From Bradyrhizobium forestalis (GTDB lineage Bacteria > Pseudomonadota > Alphaproteobacteria > Rhizobiales > Xanthobacteraceae): a stretch of DNA of 64,000 nucleotides. Position 1 is the stretch's first letter. Each line of letters begins with the position of its first letter. The translations under genes and the position numbers were made by a program. The DNA lies in assembly GCF_002795245.1 (NCBI RefSeq), contig NZ_PGVG01000015.1, forward strand, positions 1 through 64,000, read 5' to 3'. Positions 19,301 through 27,595 of the stretch are shown here, piece by piece. The notes under the pieces were generated by a model. That model saw only the letters and a program-made list of their open reading frames with translations. It was not told where the DNA came from and ran no database searches.

Positions 19301-19356
19301 TCATCAGTCGTGAGGCACTGCGGGACCGACTAGGCCCTGGTGTCCGCTTCAACTGA
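16309..19356 (+). CDS. nopD: type III effector NopD (C48 SUMO protease)
   Basis: A 1015-residue protein; the ATG after the tts box (MDPYNFDPSNVPAW) was chosen over an upstream TTG. The N-terminal 370 residues contain two or three copies of a 'RYTQALRRLGNHLGA'-like helical domain. Residues 393-716 are seven tandem 49-residue repeats (SSDIYRGLNSLVDLPYTPQQ...). The C-terminal 200 residues form a Ulp1-like C48 peptidase with His915 (GSHWSLLLVD), Asp935 (YHYDSTQGYN), the oxyanion Gln in QQQNGYDCG, and Cys970. Known NopD and XopD proteins enter host nuclei and remove SUMO from plant proteins. The repeats each carry (L/F)VDLP, reminiscent of EAR repression motifs of XopD-type effectors (inference). 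It appears intact. Confidence 0.92.
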   Translation: MDPYNFDPSNVPAWSRAQQAVPDEHQGGHDAQEVFEQHLTEARPTDPSPVSGGGHNHHPHLSTEQRDTIDKAIAQYEAQKSPTPKTVKRYTQALRRLGNHLGAHRQTIDLGDHEALVRYVKTNFPKDEDMKKGLGVLRAYHDPSFVSSGGRPRTMPSADDAPLSERLKASGMTPGSVALYDRSLRRFSKALNGAGYSISGLDHAARIEFAQKWSPKDEHVLIALKKVGEAEGVSAAGASRKPSRRAAPSPTLHLYPDDARIIDDLEKAELSMLKPEDSRRKVVQNLAQNQRRFGGWLQREGRRSIVSRLTGTSEQQKSLNDDHTDFKKASRNADMGFDRLRSYLLLVEANAALGVSPDRAGGEPRRGESNSTWSPHLPSDFEWPTPEAVPDGSSAIYRGLDSLVDLPHSLQEVRDDAQSGPGGGAAGRPPLFTGSSNTPAQSSDIYRGLNSFVDLPYTPQQMQDDAESAPVGRAAAGPPLFIGSPETPAQSLGIYSGLNSLVDLPYTPQQMRDDAQSAPVAGAAGRPPLFTEPSDAPAQSSDIYRGLNSLVDLPYTPQQMRDDAQSAPVGGAARRPPLFTEPSYSRAQSSDIYPGLSSLVDLPYTPPQMRDDAQSAPLGGVAARPPLFTEPPDTPAQSSDIYRGLNSLVDLPYTPQHMRDDAQSAPLGGAAATPPLFTEPPHTPAQSTDIYRGLNSFVDLPYTPQQMQDDAQSAPVLNSGGKPEFFVGRSGVLQELEDIGYRADEDWQDGSKPVPDFLLGVPDNIEGRPTQFSGPMKVSMNGETYSITLGRRRGGDAQFIHDPRPPPVPGAQLGPTATAAYSDHRSGPVLGPTQWLGDEHIQRDYELLAHELQQNNPDLAARTRFVDPLIAQMLRSPFKEVAERALGWVRYDTADFLFLPVSDASDTDRHRRGSHWSLLLVDRRDRGRPVAYHYDSTQGYNDRHAAELAGRLDANLQRVPIRQQQNGYDCGVFVVDGTRELVRRLAARRPDLNLNNLVISREALRDRLGPGVRFN
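17485..18456 (+). repeat. seven 147-bp tandem repeats inside nopD
   Basis: In-frame direct repeats of exactly 147 bases (49 codons), the last unit conserved only over about 30 codons. Units differ by a few substitutions; the core IYRGLNSLVDLPYTPQ is almost invariant. Such arrays change copy number easily by slippage or recombination and would alter protein length without breaking the frame. Confidence 0.95.
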
Positions 19357-19534
19357 ACAGGGTGCGCGATCGACTCAAATGCGCTTCTTGCCGATCGAAG
19401 ATCCGCAATCGGTGTGTTCGCAGAGCATCATAGTGTCTCACGTGAGGAGGTGCGCACGCATACGACGAAAACCGCCTCATTGACGCATGTGCGCGGGCAC
19501 AATGAGCTCTGCGGCGGGCTTATCGGCCTGGTGC

Positions 19535-19770
19535 AGGAGCTTTCATTCCCAGGGCAGCAGTTCGTGCAGGCGTGTCGCGGGAAGGTCGGCGATCCGGGTC
19601 AGGACCTCGGTGAGACAGGCCTTGGGCTCGACGTCGCTGAGGCGACAGGTCCTGATCATCGTCAGCATGGTGGCGGCACGATCGGCCCCACGCTGGCTAT
19701 GAAGGTCCAGTTGGGCTCCCAAGGCGGTGCCTCTCAATGCGCCCTCAGCGCAATTGTTAAAGGGCATGAT
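19535..19770 (-). pseudogene. IS66-family transposase (TnpC) C-terminal fragment
   Basis: The minus-strand frame reads 'MPFNNCAEGALRGTALGA', then 'TMLTMIRTCRLSDVEPKACL', then 'TRIADLPATRLHELLPWE'. This is the final third of IS66 TnpC: the N-N-x-x-E block of the active site, the short helical region, and the C-terminal LHELLPW. The rest of the element is absent. It lies between the ends of nopD and of the acyl-CoA dehydrogenase gene. Confidence 0.75.
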
Positions 19771-19858
19771 GCTTTCGGCGCCTCAAACGCTGATGGTGAG
19801 GACTGGCCGGCGGCTGCCAGGACCACCAGGTGGAAAGACGTCCGGCATCCGCCAGATG

Positions 19859-21475
19859 TCAGACATACTGCACCAATCTAAGGTAATCGTCCGTGAGGAC
19901 AGGTGAGCGAATAGAACAGGCCGCGTCTTCAAGGAAGGTGGTCAGAGTCCGACTAGCCCGATCGCGGACTTCGACAGATTGCCGAGTCGGCGCGCGAGTA
20001 CGGAGAGTTGCAAGTTCGGAACTGACCAGGTCAGCCGCCGCTGCCGCGCAATCTGAGGCAGAGAAGCAACCAGCAGACATGACAGCTTTTGCCAGTCCCA
20101 ATGTGGTGAGCCAACCCGCATAGATCAGCACGGCACCGTCGGTCTCATTGAGCCCAGAGAGCTCCTCGATTGCAGCAGCATGGACTGATGCCGCTCCAAC
20201 TGACCGAAAGAGATTGGCTATTTCGTCACGCGTGGCTTTAGAGAGGAGGCAGCGGCCGAGATGTGATAGGAGTGCCTCAGTCGGACCTTCGAAGATGCGA
20301 AGGATGCGAGCGTCTCGATAGATTTTGGCTAAAGGCGCTCCCTCGTCGTAACCACGGCCACCTAAGAGCTGGACGCATTGATCAGCGACAAGGCCGCACC
20401 ACTCCGAGGACAAAACCTTCGTTGCCGACGCAAGGTGGACGTTTGGCGCGCCCTGCGCTGAAACAAGTCGGCAGGATGCGGCCAGCATCGCCTTCACGAC
20501 TTCCCGCCGCAGCACCATCTGTCCAAATAACTGCTCGATGTAGCTGTTCTCGATCATACGCAGTTTACCGAGCCGACGATGGCTTGCATAAGAGGCTGCG
20601 ACCTGGATAGCGCGCTCAAGGGCTCCAAGACCCATAGCAGCCACACCGACACGGCCGCGGTTCATACTAGATGCCGCCGCGCCCCAGCCGTCTTGATCGC
20701 GAGAGAGCACGTACGAACGCGGCACCTCGACGTCGTGGAACTCCAGGGTATTCTGAATGATGCCACGTAGACCGAGTGTGCGATGCTCGTGCGTGACCTT
20801 TAGGCCTGGAGCTTGCCTGTCAACGAGTACACCAACGAGGCGACCTTTCGCATCGGGTCCAGACGCGCGCGCAAAGCAAACGATCCAGCGAGCCCAGTCA
20901 GCGAGGCCGATCCAGATCTTGCGGCCAGAGATACGAACTTTATCTTCGCGCATGAGAGCCGAAGCCTCTATGTGCCTCGGGGCCGAGCCAGCTCCGGGCT
21001 CCGTCAAAGCGAAAGCGCAGAGATCGCCACGTGTTGCACCCCAAATGATATGCTTTTGCTCGGGGATGTGCGGTGCCGCTTGGATGCAGGGCAAGGCCAG
21101 GAAGTTATGGATGACGAGGGTAGAGGCAGCGGAGACATCGAAGGATGCAGTGGCGGAGATGAGGTTGATGGCTTCCTGCAACGGAAGAGCTAATCCGCCG
21201 TGCTCTCCTGGTGTGGTGAGCCCGAACAGTCCATGCCTTGCCAATATGCTGTGTAGGGTCGGAGGGAATGCCCGGCGGTCATCCGCGTCAGCGAAATTCA
21301 GCTGACTGAGGTCAGAGATCAAACTGGAGTATAGTGCAGCTGCACGGCCCTCGGCCGTGCGTTCCTGCGCCTCCCGGAATTGGGAGTAAACCTGAGCATA
21401 CATAGTCATAAGTCCGACAATGAACCCGGTCGCGCTTCGTGCCAATTCATCCCCGTGGCTATCTCGGTTACACAT
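19859..21475 (-). CDS. acyl-CoA dehydrogenase family protein
   Basis: About 538 residues; the real start may be a later ATG (MTMYAQVYSQF, near 21.41 kb) because the first 22 residues are atypical. The dehydrogenase fold is clear: 'HGLFGLTTPGEHGGLALPLQ' (N domain), 'CAFALTEPGAGSAPRHIEASA' in two parts (FAD and substrate loop), 'VDRQAPGLKV', 'LGLRGIIQNTLEFHDVEVPR' (middle barrel) and 'QLLGGRGYDEGAPLAKIYRDAR' with the end 'RIFEGPTEAL', whose Glu is at the usual catalytic position. A 130-residue C-terminal extension follows. These FAD enzymes oxidise acyl thioesters. No electron-transfer partner or thioester ligase lies next to it; a role in secondary or lipid metabolism is only a guess. Confidence 0.8.
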   Translation of the reverse strand: MCNRDSHGDELARSATGFIVGLMTMYAQVYSQFREAQERTAEGRAAALYSSLISDLSQLNFADADDRRAFPPTLHSILARHGLFGLTTPGEHGGLALPLQEAINLISATASFDVSAASTLVIHNFLALPCIQAAPHIPEQKHIIWGATRGDLCAFALTEPGAGSAPRHIEASALMREDKVRISGRKIWIGLADWARWIVCFARASGPDAKGRLVGVLVDRQAPGLKVTHEHRTLGLRGIIQNTLEFHDVEVPRSYVLSRDQDGWGAAASSMNRGRVGVAAMGLGALERAIQVAASYASHRRLGKLRMIENSYIEQLFGQMVLRREVVKAMLAASCRLVSAQGAPNVHLASATKVLSSEWCGLVADQCVQLLGGRGYDEGAPLAKIYRDARILRIFEGPTEALLSHLGRCLLSKATRDEIANLFRSVGAASVHAAAIEELSGLNETDGAVLIYAGWLTTLGLAKAVMSAGCFSASDCAAAAADLVSSELATLRTRAPTRQSVEVRDRASRTLTTFLEDAACSIRSPVLTDDYLRLVQYV

Positions 21476-22054
21476 TGGTATAGTGTGGATGTAAGCGCAG
21501 TATAAGCACGTTCTCCGGGACTTGGATTTATTGCGGCCGCTGCGCGGGCTCTCATCAAGGTAAGTCTTGTCGATATGACCTATCGGAGGCGCACGCTCGT
21601 TTCAGTGATCTCCCATTCCCCTCAAACTCACACAGCGTTGTCGATTGGTGTTTCGTCCCAAAGAGAGACGACCGGGGAGAGATCCGTCATGCACCAATCG
21701 GCATGGGCTTTCAATCATGTCCTCCGTGGCTGTTCGGCATAGCGCGGGCATACGCGCAGTACCAACGAAACGAACCGAATGATCTTGCGCTCGCGTCTGC
21801 AAACGGATCGCTCCCATCGTGTTCAGGGCCGCCTACCTTGATCTCTCGCCACGAGCACCCGAACGGTGATGTGGGACAATGGTCAAGGAAGAACGTTTTC
21901 GAATGTGGACCGAAGCCGCGGTTCGATCCCTGGGCTGGCTCCCTGGTGCAGGGCCCCCGATCATCATTTGTGCAATTCAGCTGGTCCTTGCTTGCGCGTT
22001 CGTCGAACGCAACCCAGAAGCCGGTACGTAATTGCTCCGGAAGGCGACCGGTAC
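21476..22054. other. no gene recognised; possibly the tail of the GH51 relic
   Basis: Adjacent to the arabinofuranosidase remnant on its downstream side. No frame continues the glycosidase beyond the in-frame stop at 22055. Confidence 0.4.
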
Positions 22055-22501
22055 TCAGGATTTGATGAGCTCCGACCACGCAGTTCCTCTGGGATGGTTG
22101 CAGTATTCGACCAGATTGCGAGCGGCATCGCCGCGACGGGTCCCCGGATTGACGGCAATCATCGGCGCGACATCGGCGGCCCTGCACCAGTCCATGAATT
22201 CATTGGGGCTGTTCGGCTCGGTGCTGAACTAGGCCAAGTCGAGGCGCGCCGGCCTCGTTTCGGGTGGTCCAACGCCGTCCTCCCAATTGTAACCGGAGAC
22301 GAAATTGCCGCCAGGGTATCGAACGAGGGTCGGGCCGAGCTCCTTCACCAGCGCCAGCACGTCCTTCCGAAAACCTCTTTCGTCTGCATGGCCGGGCTAT
22401 CATAGTGCATCGGCCCAGATGTTCGGCGAAAGCACCAAACAGACTAGGGTCCGTGTGACCAATGTAAAGTCGCGATCGATCAGAACTTTGGCTTTCCTCA
22501 T
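22055..22501 (-). pseudogene. alpha-L-arabinofuranosidase (GH51) remnant
   Basis: ATG at 22501 opens MRKAKVLIDRDFTL, the usual start of GH51 arabinofuranosidases. After a break and a frame change the core follows: FRKDVLALVKELGPTLVRYP, GGNFVSGYNWEDGVGP, then FMDWCRAADVAPMIAVN and ARNLVEYCNHPRGTAWSEL. There is a TAG in the middle of this block (after 'RPARLDLA') and the frame ends at 22055, far before the catalytic glutamates. The intact enzyme (about 500 residues) removes arabinose from plant cell-wall arabinans. At least three lesions make it inactive. Confidence 0.8.
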
Positions 22502-23065
22502 GTTTCTCTCGGGTGGCCTGCGGCTGATGACAGTTACGGCGTGGCTGCTGCTCTGCGAAGGGAACGAATCAAAAGTCGTGCCGAGACTGGAGAGAATTCC
22601 ATGAAACCGATCCGCATCTATTGTGGGATTTGCGGATTGCGAGCTTCGACAGCGACGTCGTGGAGATACCTGAAATGGCCTACAGAGAAGTGGGATGTCG
22701 ACGATCCGCGTCGAGCAGAGCAGCGAGTTAGTCTCGTGCATCTTGCCTGACGGCTACAGCTCGGCGTGCTGAGTTTGGCAGCCCGGCAAGCCAAACAATA
22801 ATGCGCTTGCGGTCGCTTCCGGGCGGGATCTCAACACCGATCGGGCCTCAGCCTTGCAGACGCACAGAAAAAGGGGGAGATTTGGCGCAAATACTACAAC
22901 AAAAAACGCCGCCAGGGGGCATCGGCAACAGATCGACGATTTTGCCGCAACCGAGCGAAAAGTCACAAGCAAATTAGGTCTGGGCCCTAGCGCCGTTCAT
23001 ACGGATAGGCCGATAGGTTGGGCTTTTGGCGCGGCTTGCTAGGACTACGTTGCAAGGTCGCCGAG
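22502..23065. other. no gene recognised
   Basis: A plus-strand ATG at 22601 gives a short frame beginning MKPIRIYCGICGLRAS with a paired-cysteine motif, but nothing else supports it. The remainder appears non-coding. Confidence 0.4.
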
Positions 23066-23097
23066 GCAAAACCCTGGCATTCGTGCCAGGGTTTTGC
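23066..23097 (-). terminator. intrinsic terminator of groESL
   Basis: A 14-bp perfect stem (GCAAAACCCTGGCA) with a 4-base loop, ending in TTTT inside the stem on the minus strand. It lies 29 bases past the groEL stop. Confidence 0.8.
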
Positions 23098-23125
23098 ATG
23101 GTCGTCGACAGTTTGACAGAGTGGA

Positions 23126-24766
23126 TCAGAAGTCCATACCGCCCATGCCGGCGCCTGGAGGCATTGCTGGACCGGCCGCGGCCTTCTTCGGCAGCTCGGC
23201 AACCATGGCTTCCGTCGTGATCAGCAGCGCCGCCACCGAGGAGGCGTTCTGGACCGCGATACGCACGACCTTGGTCGGGTCAATGATGCCCTTGGAGACT
23301 AGGTTGCTATACTCGCCCGTCTGCGCATCGAAGCCATAAGAGTACTGCTCGTTGTCCAGGACTTTGCCGACCACGATCGAACCGTCTTCACCGGCGTTAA
23401 TCGCGATCTGGCGGGCCGGCCAGGACAGCGCCTTGCGCACGATCTCGACGCCGGTCTTCTGGTCGTCGTTCTTGGTCCGCAGGCCCTTGAGCTGCTCGGA
23501 GGCACGGAGCAGGGCGACGCCGCCGCCCGGCAGAATGCCTTCCTCGACAGCGGCGCGGGTCGCATGCATCGCGTCATCAACGCGATCCTTGCGCTCCTTC
23601 ACCTCGACCTCGGTCGCGCCGCCGACGCGGATCACCGCGACGCCGCCGGCGAGCTTGGCCAGACGCTCCTGGAGCTTCTCGCGGTCGTAGTCCGAGGTGG
23701 TCTCCTCGATCTGCGCCTTGATCTGGGCCACGCGCGCCTCGATGTCGGCCTTCTTGCCGGCGCCGTTGACGATCGTGGTGTTCTCCTTGTCGATCATCAC
23801 CTTCTTGGCGCGACCGAGCATGTTGAGCGTGACGTTCTCGAGCTTGATGCCGAGATCTTCCGAGATCGCCTGGCCGCCGGTCAGGACCGCGATGTCCTGC
23901 AGCATGGCCTTGCGGCGGTCGCCGAAGCCCGGAGCCTTGACGGCCGCGACCTTCAGGCCGCCGCGCAGGCGGTTCACGACCAGCGTCGCGAGCGCTTCGC
24001 CTTCGACGTCTTCAGCGACGATGACCAGCGGCTTACCACTCTGCACCACGGCCTCGAGCAACGGCAGCAGCTCGTTCAGCGAGGAGAGCTTCTTCTCGTT
24101 GATGAGGATGTAGGCGTCGTCCATCTCAACGCGCATCTTGTCGGCGTTGGTGACGAAGTAGGGCGAGATGTAGCCGCGGTCGAACTGCATGCCCTCGACG
24201 ACGTCGAGTTCGGTCTCGAGCGACTTGGCTTCCTCGACCGTGATCACGCCTTCGTTGCCGACCTTCTTCACGGCGTCGGCGAGGAACTTGCCGATCTCCT
24301 GGTCGCCGTTGGCCGAGATGGTGCCGACTTGGGCGATCTCCTCGTTCGAGGTGACCTTCTTGGAGTTCTTCTGCAGGTCCGCAACGACGGCTTCGACCGC
24401 GAGATCGATGCCGCGCTTCAGGTCCATCGGGTTCATACCGGCGGCAACCGACTTGGCGCCTTCGCGGACAATCGCGGCGGCCAGGACGGTCGCAGTGGTG
24501 GTGCCGTCGCCGGCAGCATCCGCCGCCTTCGAAGCTACTTCGCGCACCATCTGGGCGCCCATGTTCTCGAACTTGTCATCGAGTTCGATGTCCTTGGCGA
24601 CGGCAACGCCGTCCTTGGTGATGCGGGGAGCGCCGAACGACTTGTCGAGCACGACGTTGCGACCCTTTGGACCGAGCGTGACCTGCACGGCATTGGCGAG
24701 GATGTCGACGCCGCGCAGCATGCGGTCCCGCGCGTCTACTCCGAATTTGACTTCTTTGGCTGACAT
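23126..24766 (-). CDS. groEL: chaperonin GroEL
   Basis: A complete 546-residue 60-kDa chaperonin. Nucleotide-binding motifs are intact ('TLGPKGRNVVLDKSFGAP', 'AGDGTTTATVLA' with catalytic Asp, 'GILPGGGVALLR'), and the tail ends in GGM (PGAGMGGMDF). GAGGAA precedes the ATG. It is the second gene after groES, 85 bases downstream. Bradyrhizobium has several groESL copies; the one co-regulated with nif genes through NifA and sigma54 is called groESL3, and the upstream promoter elements here fit that copy. It folds client proteins in the cytoplasm, and in symbiosis probably helps assemble nitrogenase. Confidence 0.97.
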   Translation of the reverse strand: MSAKEVKFGVDARDRMLRGVDILANAVQVTLGPKGRNVVLDKSFGAPRITKDGVAVAKDIELDDKFENMGAQMVREVASKAADAAGDGTTTATVLAAAIVREGAKSVAAGMNPMDLKRGIDLAVEAVVADLQKNSKKVTSNEEIAQVGTISANGDQEIGKFLADAVKKVGNEGVITVEEAKSLETELDVVEGMQFDRGYISPYFVTNADKMRVEMDDAYILINEKKLSSLNELLPLLEAVVQSGKPLVIVAEDVEGEALATLVVNRLRGGLKVAAVKAPGFGDRRKAMLQDIAVLTGGQAISEDLGIKLENVTLNMLGRAKKVMIDKENTTIVNGAGKKADIEARVAQIKAQIEETTSDYDREKLQERLAKLAGGVAVIRVGGATEVEVKERKDRVDDAMHATRAAVEEGILPGGGVALLRASEQLKGLRTKNDDQKTGVEIVRKALSWPARQIAINAGEDGSIVVGKVLDNEQYSYGFDAQTGEYSNLVSKGIIDPTKVVRIAVQNASSVAALLITTEAMVAELPKKAAAGPAMPPGAGMGGMDF

Positions 24767-24851
24767 AAAGAATTTCCTCAGTTCTTATTTTCTCATCCTT
24801 CAGTGCGCCTAAGTGGGCGCTCGTCAGGGAGTGAGCTGTGCGATCGCTGGG

Positions 24852-25166
24852 TTAGGCGGCTTTCTTCTTGGGAAACACATCGGTGAGAACGCCCATGATG
24901 TCGCTCTCCTTCATGATCAACAGCTCCTCGCTGTCGATCTTGACTTCGGTGCCCGACCATTTGCCGAACAGCACGCGGTCCCCGACCTGGATGTCAATCG
25001 GAATCAGCTTCCCAGTCTCATCGCGGCCGCCCGGGCCAATTGCAATGACTTCGCCCTGCGAGGGCTTTTCCTTGGCTGTGTCGGGAATGATAATGCCACC
25101 AGCGGTCTTCTCATCGGCGTCGATGCGCTTGACCACGACGCGGTCGTGAAGCGGACGAAAATTCAT
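24852..25166 (-). CDS. groES: co-chaperonin GroES
   Basis: A complete 104-residue GroES starting MNFRPLHDRVVVKRIDADEK. The mobile loop EKTAGGIIIPDTAKEKPS and the roof region GPGGRDETGKL are present, with the ending 'ESDIMGVLTDVFPKKKAA'. The ATG was preferred over an upstream in-frame start because it matches all GroES proteins and follows CAGGAGTCTTGT. It caps the GroEL ring. A truncated second copy of its first 33 codons lies directly upstream together with a second copy of the promoter. Confidence 0.97.
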   Translation of the reverse strand: MNFRPLHDRVVVKRIDADEKTAGGIIIPDTAKEKPSQGEVIAIGPGGRDETGKLIPIDIQVGDRVLFGKWSGTEVKIDSEELLIMKESDIMGVLTDVFPKKKAA

Positions 25167-25203
25167 ACAAGACTCCTGAGCGTTTCGAACAAGTTGGAGA
25201 TAG

Positions 25204-25368
25204 TCACAGTGTGACAAGCCCAATTATAGCAAGGGTCAGGCCAATAATGAGCTGAACGATCCATGCCTGCAGCTTTTGCGTGGCTGTGTCGGGAATGATA
25301 ACCCCACAAGCTGTATCGGCGTCGATGCGCTTGACCACGAAGCGGTCGTGAAGCGGACGAAAATTCAT
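25204..25368 (-). pseudogene. duplicated groES 5' end fused to promoter-derived sequence (54-codon hybrid frame)
   Basis: ATG at 25368 opens MNFRPLHDRFVVKRIDAD, then TACGVIIPDTATQKLQ. This is the groES start again, with five codons of the mobile loop region lost and several substitutions. The frame then runs through the copied upstream region and the functional sigma54 promoter, giving a hydrophobic tail AWIVQLIIGLTLAIIGLVTL before a stop at 25204. It has the same ribosome site (CAGGAGACTTGC) as groES and its own sigma54 promoter, so a 54-residue peptide could be made under nitrogen-fixing conditions. More likely it is a by-product of tandem duplication. Confidence 0.75.
25226..25244 (-). promoter_or_regulatory. 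sigma54 (-24/-12) promoter of groES, proximal copy
   Basis: Minus strand TTGGCCTGACCCTTGCTATA: GG and GC are separated by exactly 10 bases, as required for RpoN promoters. It lies 60-80 bases before the groES start. Confidence 0.8.
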
Positions 25369-25419
25369 GCAAGTCTCCTGAGCTCAAGTTGGAGATAGTC
25401 ACATTGTGACAAGACAAAT

Positions 25420-25440
25420 TATAGCAAGAGTCAGGCCAAA
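25420..25440 (-). promoter_or_regulatory. sigma54 (-24/-12) promoter, distal duplicated copy
   Basis: Minus strand TTGGCCTGACTCTTGCTATA, differing from the proximal copy at one base (CCC to CTC) between the GG and GC elements. It precedes the truncated groES copy. Confidence 0.8.
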
Positions 25441-25543
25441 AATGAGCTGAACGATCGATAGCTGCAGTTCTGCTGAATCGTTGCCTGGCCTGCGCGTGTC
25501 TTTGTCCGGAAGCAAACGCCATCAGATACACGGCCCGCCAAGT

Positions 25544-25559
25544 TGTTGCGAAGATGACA
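25544..25559 (-). promoter_or_regulatory. NifA upstream activator sequence
   Basis: TGT-N10-ACA (TGTTGCGAAGATGACA), a perfect NifA binding site, about 107 bases upstream of the distal -24 element and about 300 from the proximal one. The distance to the distal promoter is the usual one for NifA-activated genes. Confidence 0.75.
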
Positions 25560-26341
25560 TTGCGTTTCACCGAAACACCCGGTTGGGGCCCGGGCGTCCT
25601 CAACATTAACGGCCCTTAGACCGATCGAAGCACCGCGTATTTCGAAGGCGGTAGCCGGGCTGCACATGATTGCTGTCGTCTGACAGCGAGCATCGAGGGG
25701 CTGGCGCCGGGAAAACGTGCGGCGCACAAGATCCATCGAAGAGCCCGGCCCGAACAATATGAGACCCTCGCGCATAATAAAGATTATGCCGACATCCCGA
25801 GCGCGGGCGTTCAAGAAGTTATCTGCACCGACCTTGATCAGGCCACTGGATGCTGCGGTACGAACACAGCAGAGGCGGGCCATGACAATGGCGCACGGAG
25901 TCAGGCGTCATCGGCACGGCGTTCCGCCGCGGTCGCCGACCACACGTTCGAGCGAGCCGCGCTTCTGCACGCTTGGCAACTACGACGGCAAACCGCGTTC
26001 GTCACATCCTCTCGTCAGCGTTGGATCATGCTTCCGCTTCCCCACGTTCGAGCCTTGGAGCGTCAGCCACCATGGTACAGCGGTGCTGATGGAAATCCGG
26101 TTCCTCAGTTCTAGCAGCCCGGGTCGCCCACTCCGGATGCTCACCGTCTTCTTCACATTTGTTGTGTTCGCGGCTGACTAGGCCATGTACGTACTCACTA
26201 AGTGACCGGCCGCCTGATGTCCGCTCACCCCAACAGCGGCGGAAAAGCGGACATCTCCCGGGGGCGCTGAAGGGCAAAACCAGCCGTACCCGCTTGGGTG
26301 GCTTCCTCTTGAAGCAAGAGGCAGTTTGATAGGGGGCCGCA
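25560..26341. other. no gene recognised
   Basis: Upstream region of groESL and downstream region of the DUF418 gene. No family could be identified in any frame. Confidence 0.45.
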
Positions 26342-27595
26342 TCAAACTGCTCTGGTCGTGCGTATAATGGCTAAATTGACCGTTGCCCGCATCCGCTGCG
26401 GTACCCCATACATGCACGAGCGCCAGAGCCACTCGACAGGACCGAACCGATAGCGGCGCAGCCACCACGCGCTGAACACCACCTGCGCGACATACACCAA
26501 AATGCCGATCCCCAGTGTCGCGGCCACGCCGAGGCGACCAAATTGGCCTAGACCATAACCGTAGAAGATCCAGCCGCAGATCACAGATTGCGCCAGATAG
26601 TTGGTGAACGCCATGCGGCCAACCGGCGCGGCCCAGCTCAGCATCTTCCGCCCGCCCGAGAGGTTCACAGCGGCGATGACCGCGGCCGCATAACCCAGGG
26701 CCAACACGACCGCCCCCAGCTGTTCCACCGGAATATGCGCGCGCCCGAGCGACGACCAATCGAAGAGCTCATGTCCTGCTGCCGCGAGGCTCAATCCGCC
26801 CCCGAGAAGAATGCCAAAGGTTGCGACCACGAACAGCAGGCGCCGGTTCGCCGAAGTCCGACGCACAACCCCGCTGCGCCACGCGAAGGCGCCGACCAGG
26901 AACAGCGCTACAGTGCGCGGAAAGATCAAGACGTGCACCGGAAAAATCACCGGCACCTCCCGGATCCGGAACGCGAGTACGTCGAAAAATCCGCCCGTGC
27001 CGTAGGCACGCGCCGCGTCTGCGGCAAGAGCGGCCATCTCGGCTGCACCCGGCAGCGGCACGATCGGCGGTAGCACCAGCATGGTCACGTAGAGCCCCAG
27101 GAGCAGCAGGGCTGCACCCGCCATGAGCCTCCGCGGGGCGCCGAGGAAGGGCAGCACCACGAAGCCCGCCAGCGCATATTCGACGAGAATGTCGCCGTTC
27201 CAGATCAAATAGAGATGCACCAGGCCAATCGCCAGCAACGCCACGAGCCTGCGCACGAGCAAGATCATGCGCCGTGCATTGCCGGCAAGCCGCTCGAATT
27301 GGATGGCGAGGCCGACGCCAAACAGCAGCGAGAACAGCGCAAGCGCCTTGAAGTCGACGGCGACCGTCAGCACACCCGCCACCGCCCGGTCGAGCAGCCC
27401 CGCCGGCTCCGCGTTCGGCAAGAACGCCGCGAAGAAGGAGACCCGAAATATGGTGACGATGTTCATGGCGAGCACGCCGAACAGGGCCAAGCCCCGCAGC
27501 ACGTCAATCGAGTCGAGCCGTTCCGACGGGCTCATAGGCGTTGGAGGCGCGTCACTCCCCGGCGCGGTTCGCGAGCCGATGCGTCCGCCGGTCAT
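26342..27595 (-). CDS. DUF418 (YeiB-like) membrane protein
   Basis: A 417-residue polytopic membrane protein with about ten hydrophobic segments. The N-terminal block 'ERLDSIDVLRGLALFGVLAM' and the C-terminal DUF418 block ('GRMAFTNYLAQSVICGWIFY', 'VVFSAWWLRRYRFGPVEWLW') are diagnostic; the family ends with 'GPxEWLWR'. GGGGGAG precedes the ATG. These inner-membrane proteins are of uncertain function. The gene appears intact and its high GC and codon use look more chromosomal than those of its neighbours. Confidence 0.85.
   Translation of the reverse strand: MTGGRIGSRTAPGSDAPPTPMSPSERLDSIDVLRGLALFGVLAMNIVTIFRVSFFAAFLPNAEPAGLLDRAVAGVLTVAVDFKALALFSLLFGVGLAIQFERLAGNARRMILLVRRLVALLAIGLVHLYLIWNGDILVEYALAGFVVLPFLGAPRRLMAGAALLLLGLYVTMLVLPPIVPLPGAAEMAALAADAARAYGTGGFFDVLAFRIREVPVIFPVHVLIFPRTVALFLVGAFAWRSGVVRRTSANRRLLFVVATFGILLGGGLSLAAAGHELFDWSSLGRAHIPVEQLGAVVLALGYAAAVIAAVNLSGGRKMLSWAAPVGRMAFTNYLAQSVICGWIFYGYGLGQFGRLGVAATLGIGILVYVAQVVFSAWWLRRYRFGPVEWLWRSCMYGVPQRMRATVNLAIIRTTRAV

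Noticed and set aside
23564..24763. 399-codon open frame on the plus strand opposite groEL
   Set aside because: It is the complement of a highly conserved GC-rich gene, shows no domain and has no ribosome site; a frame shadow.
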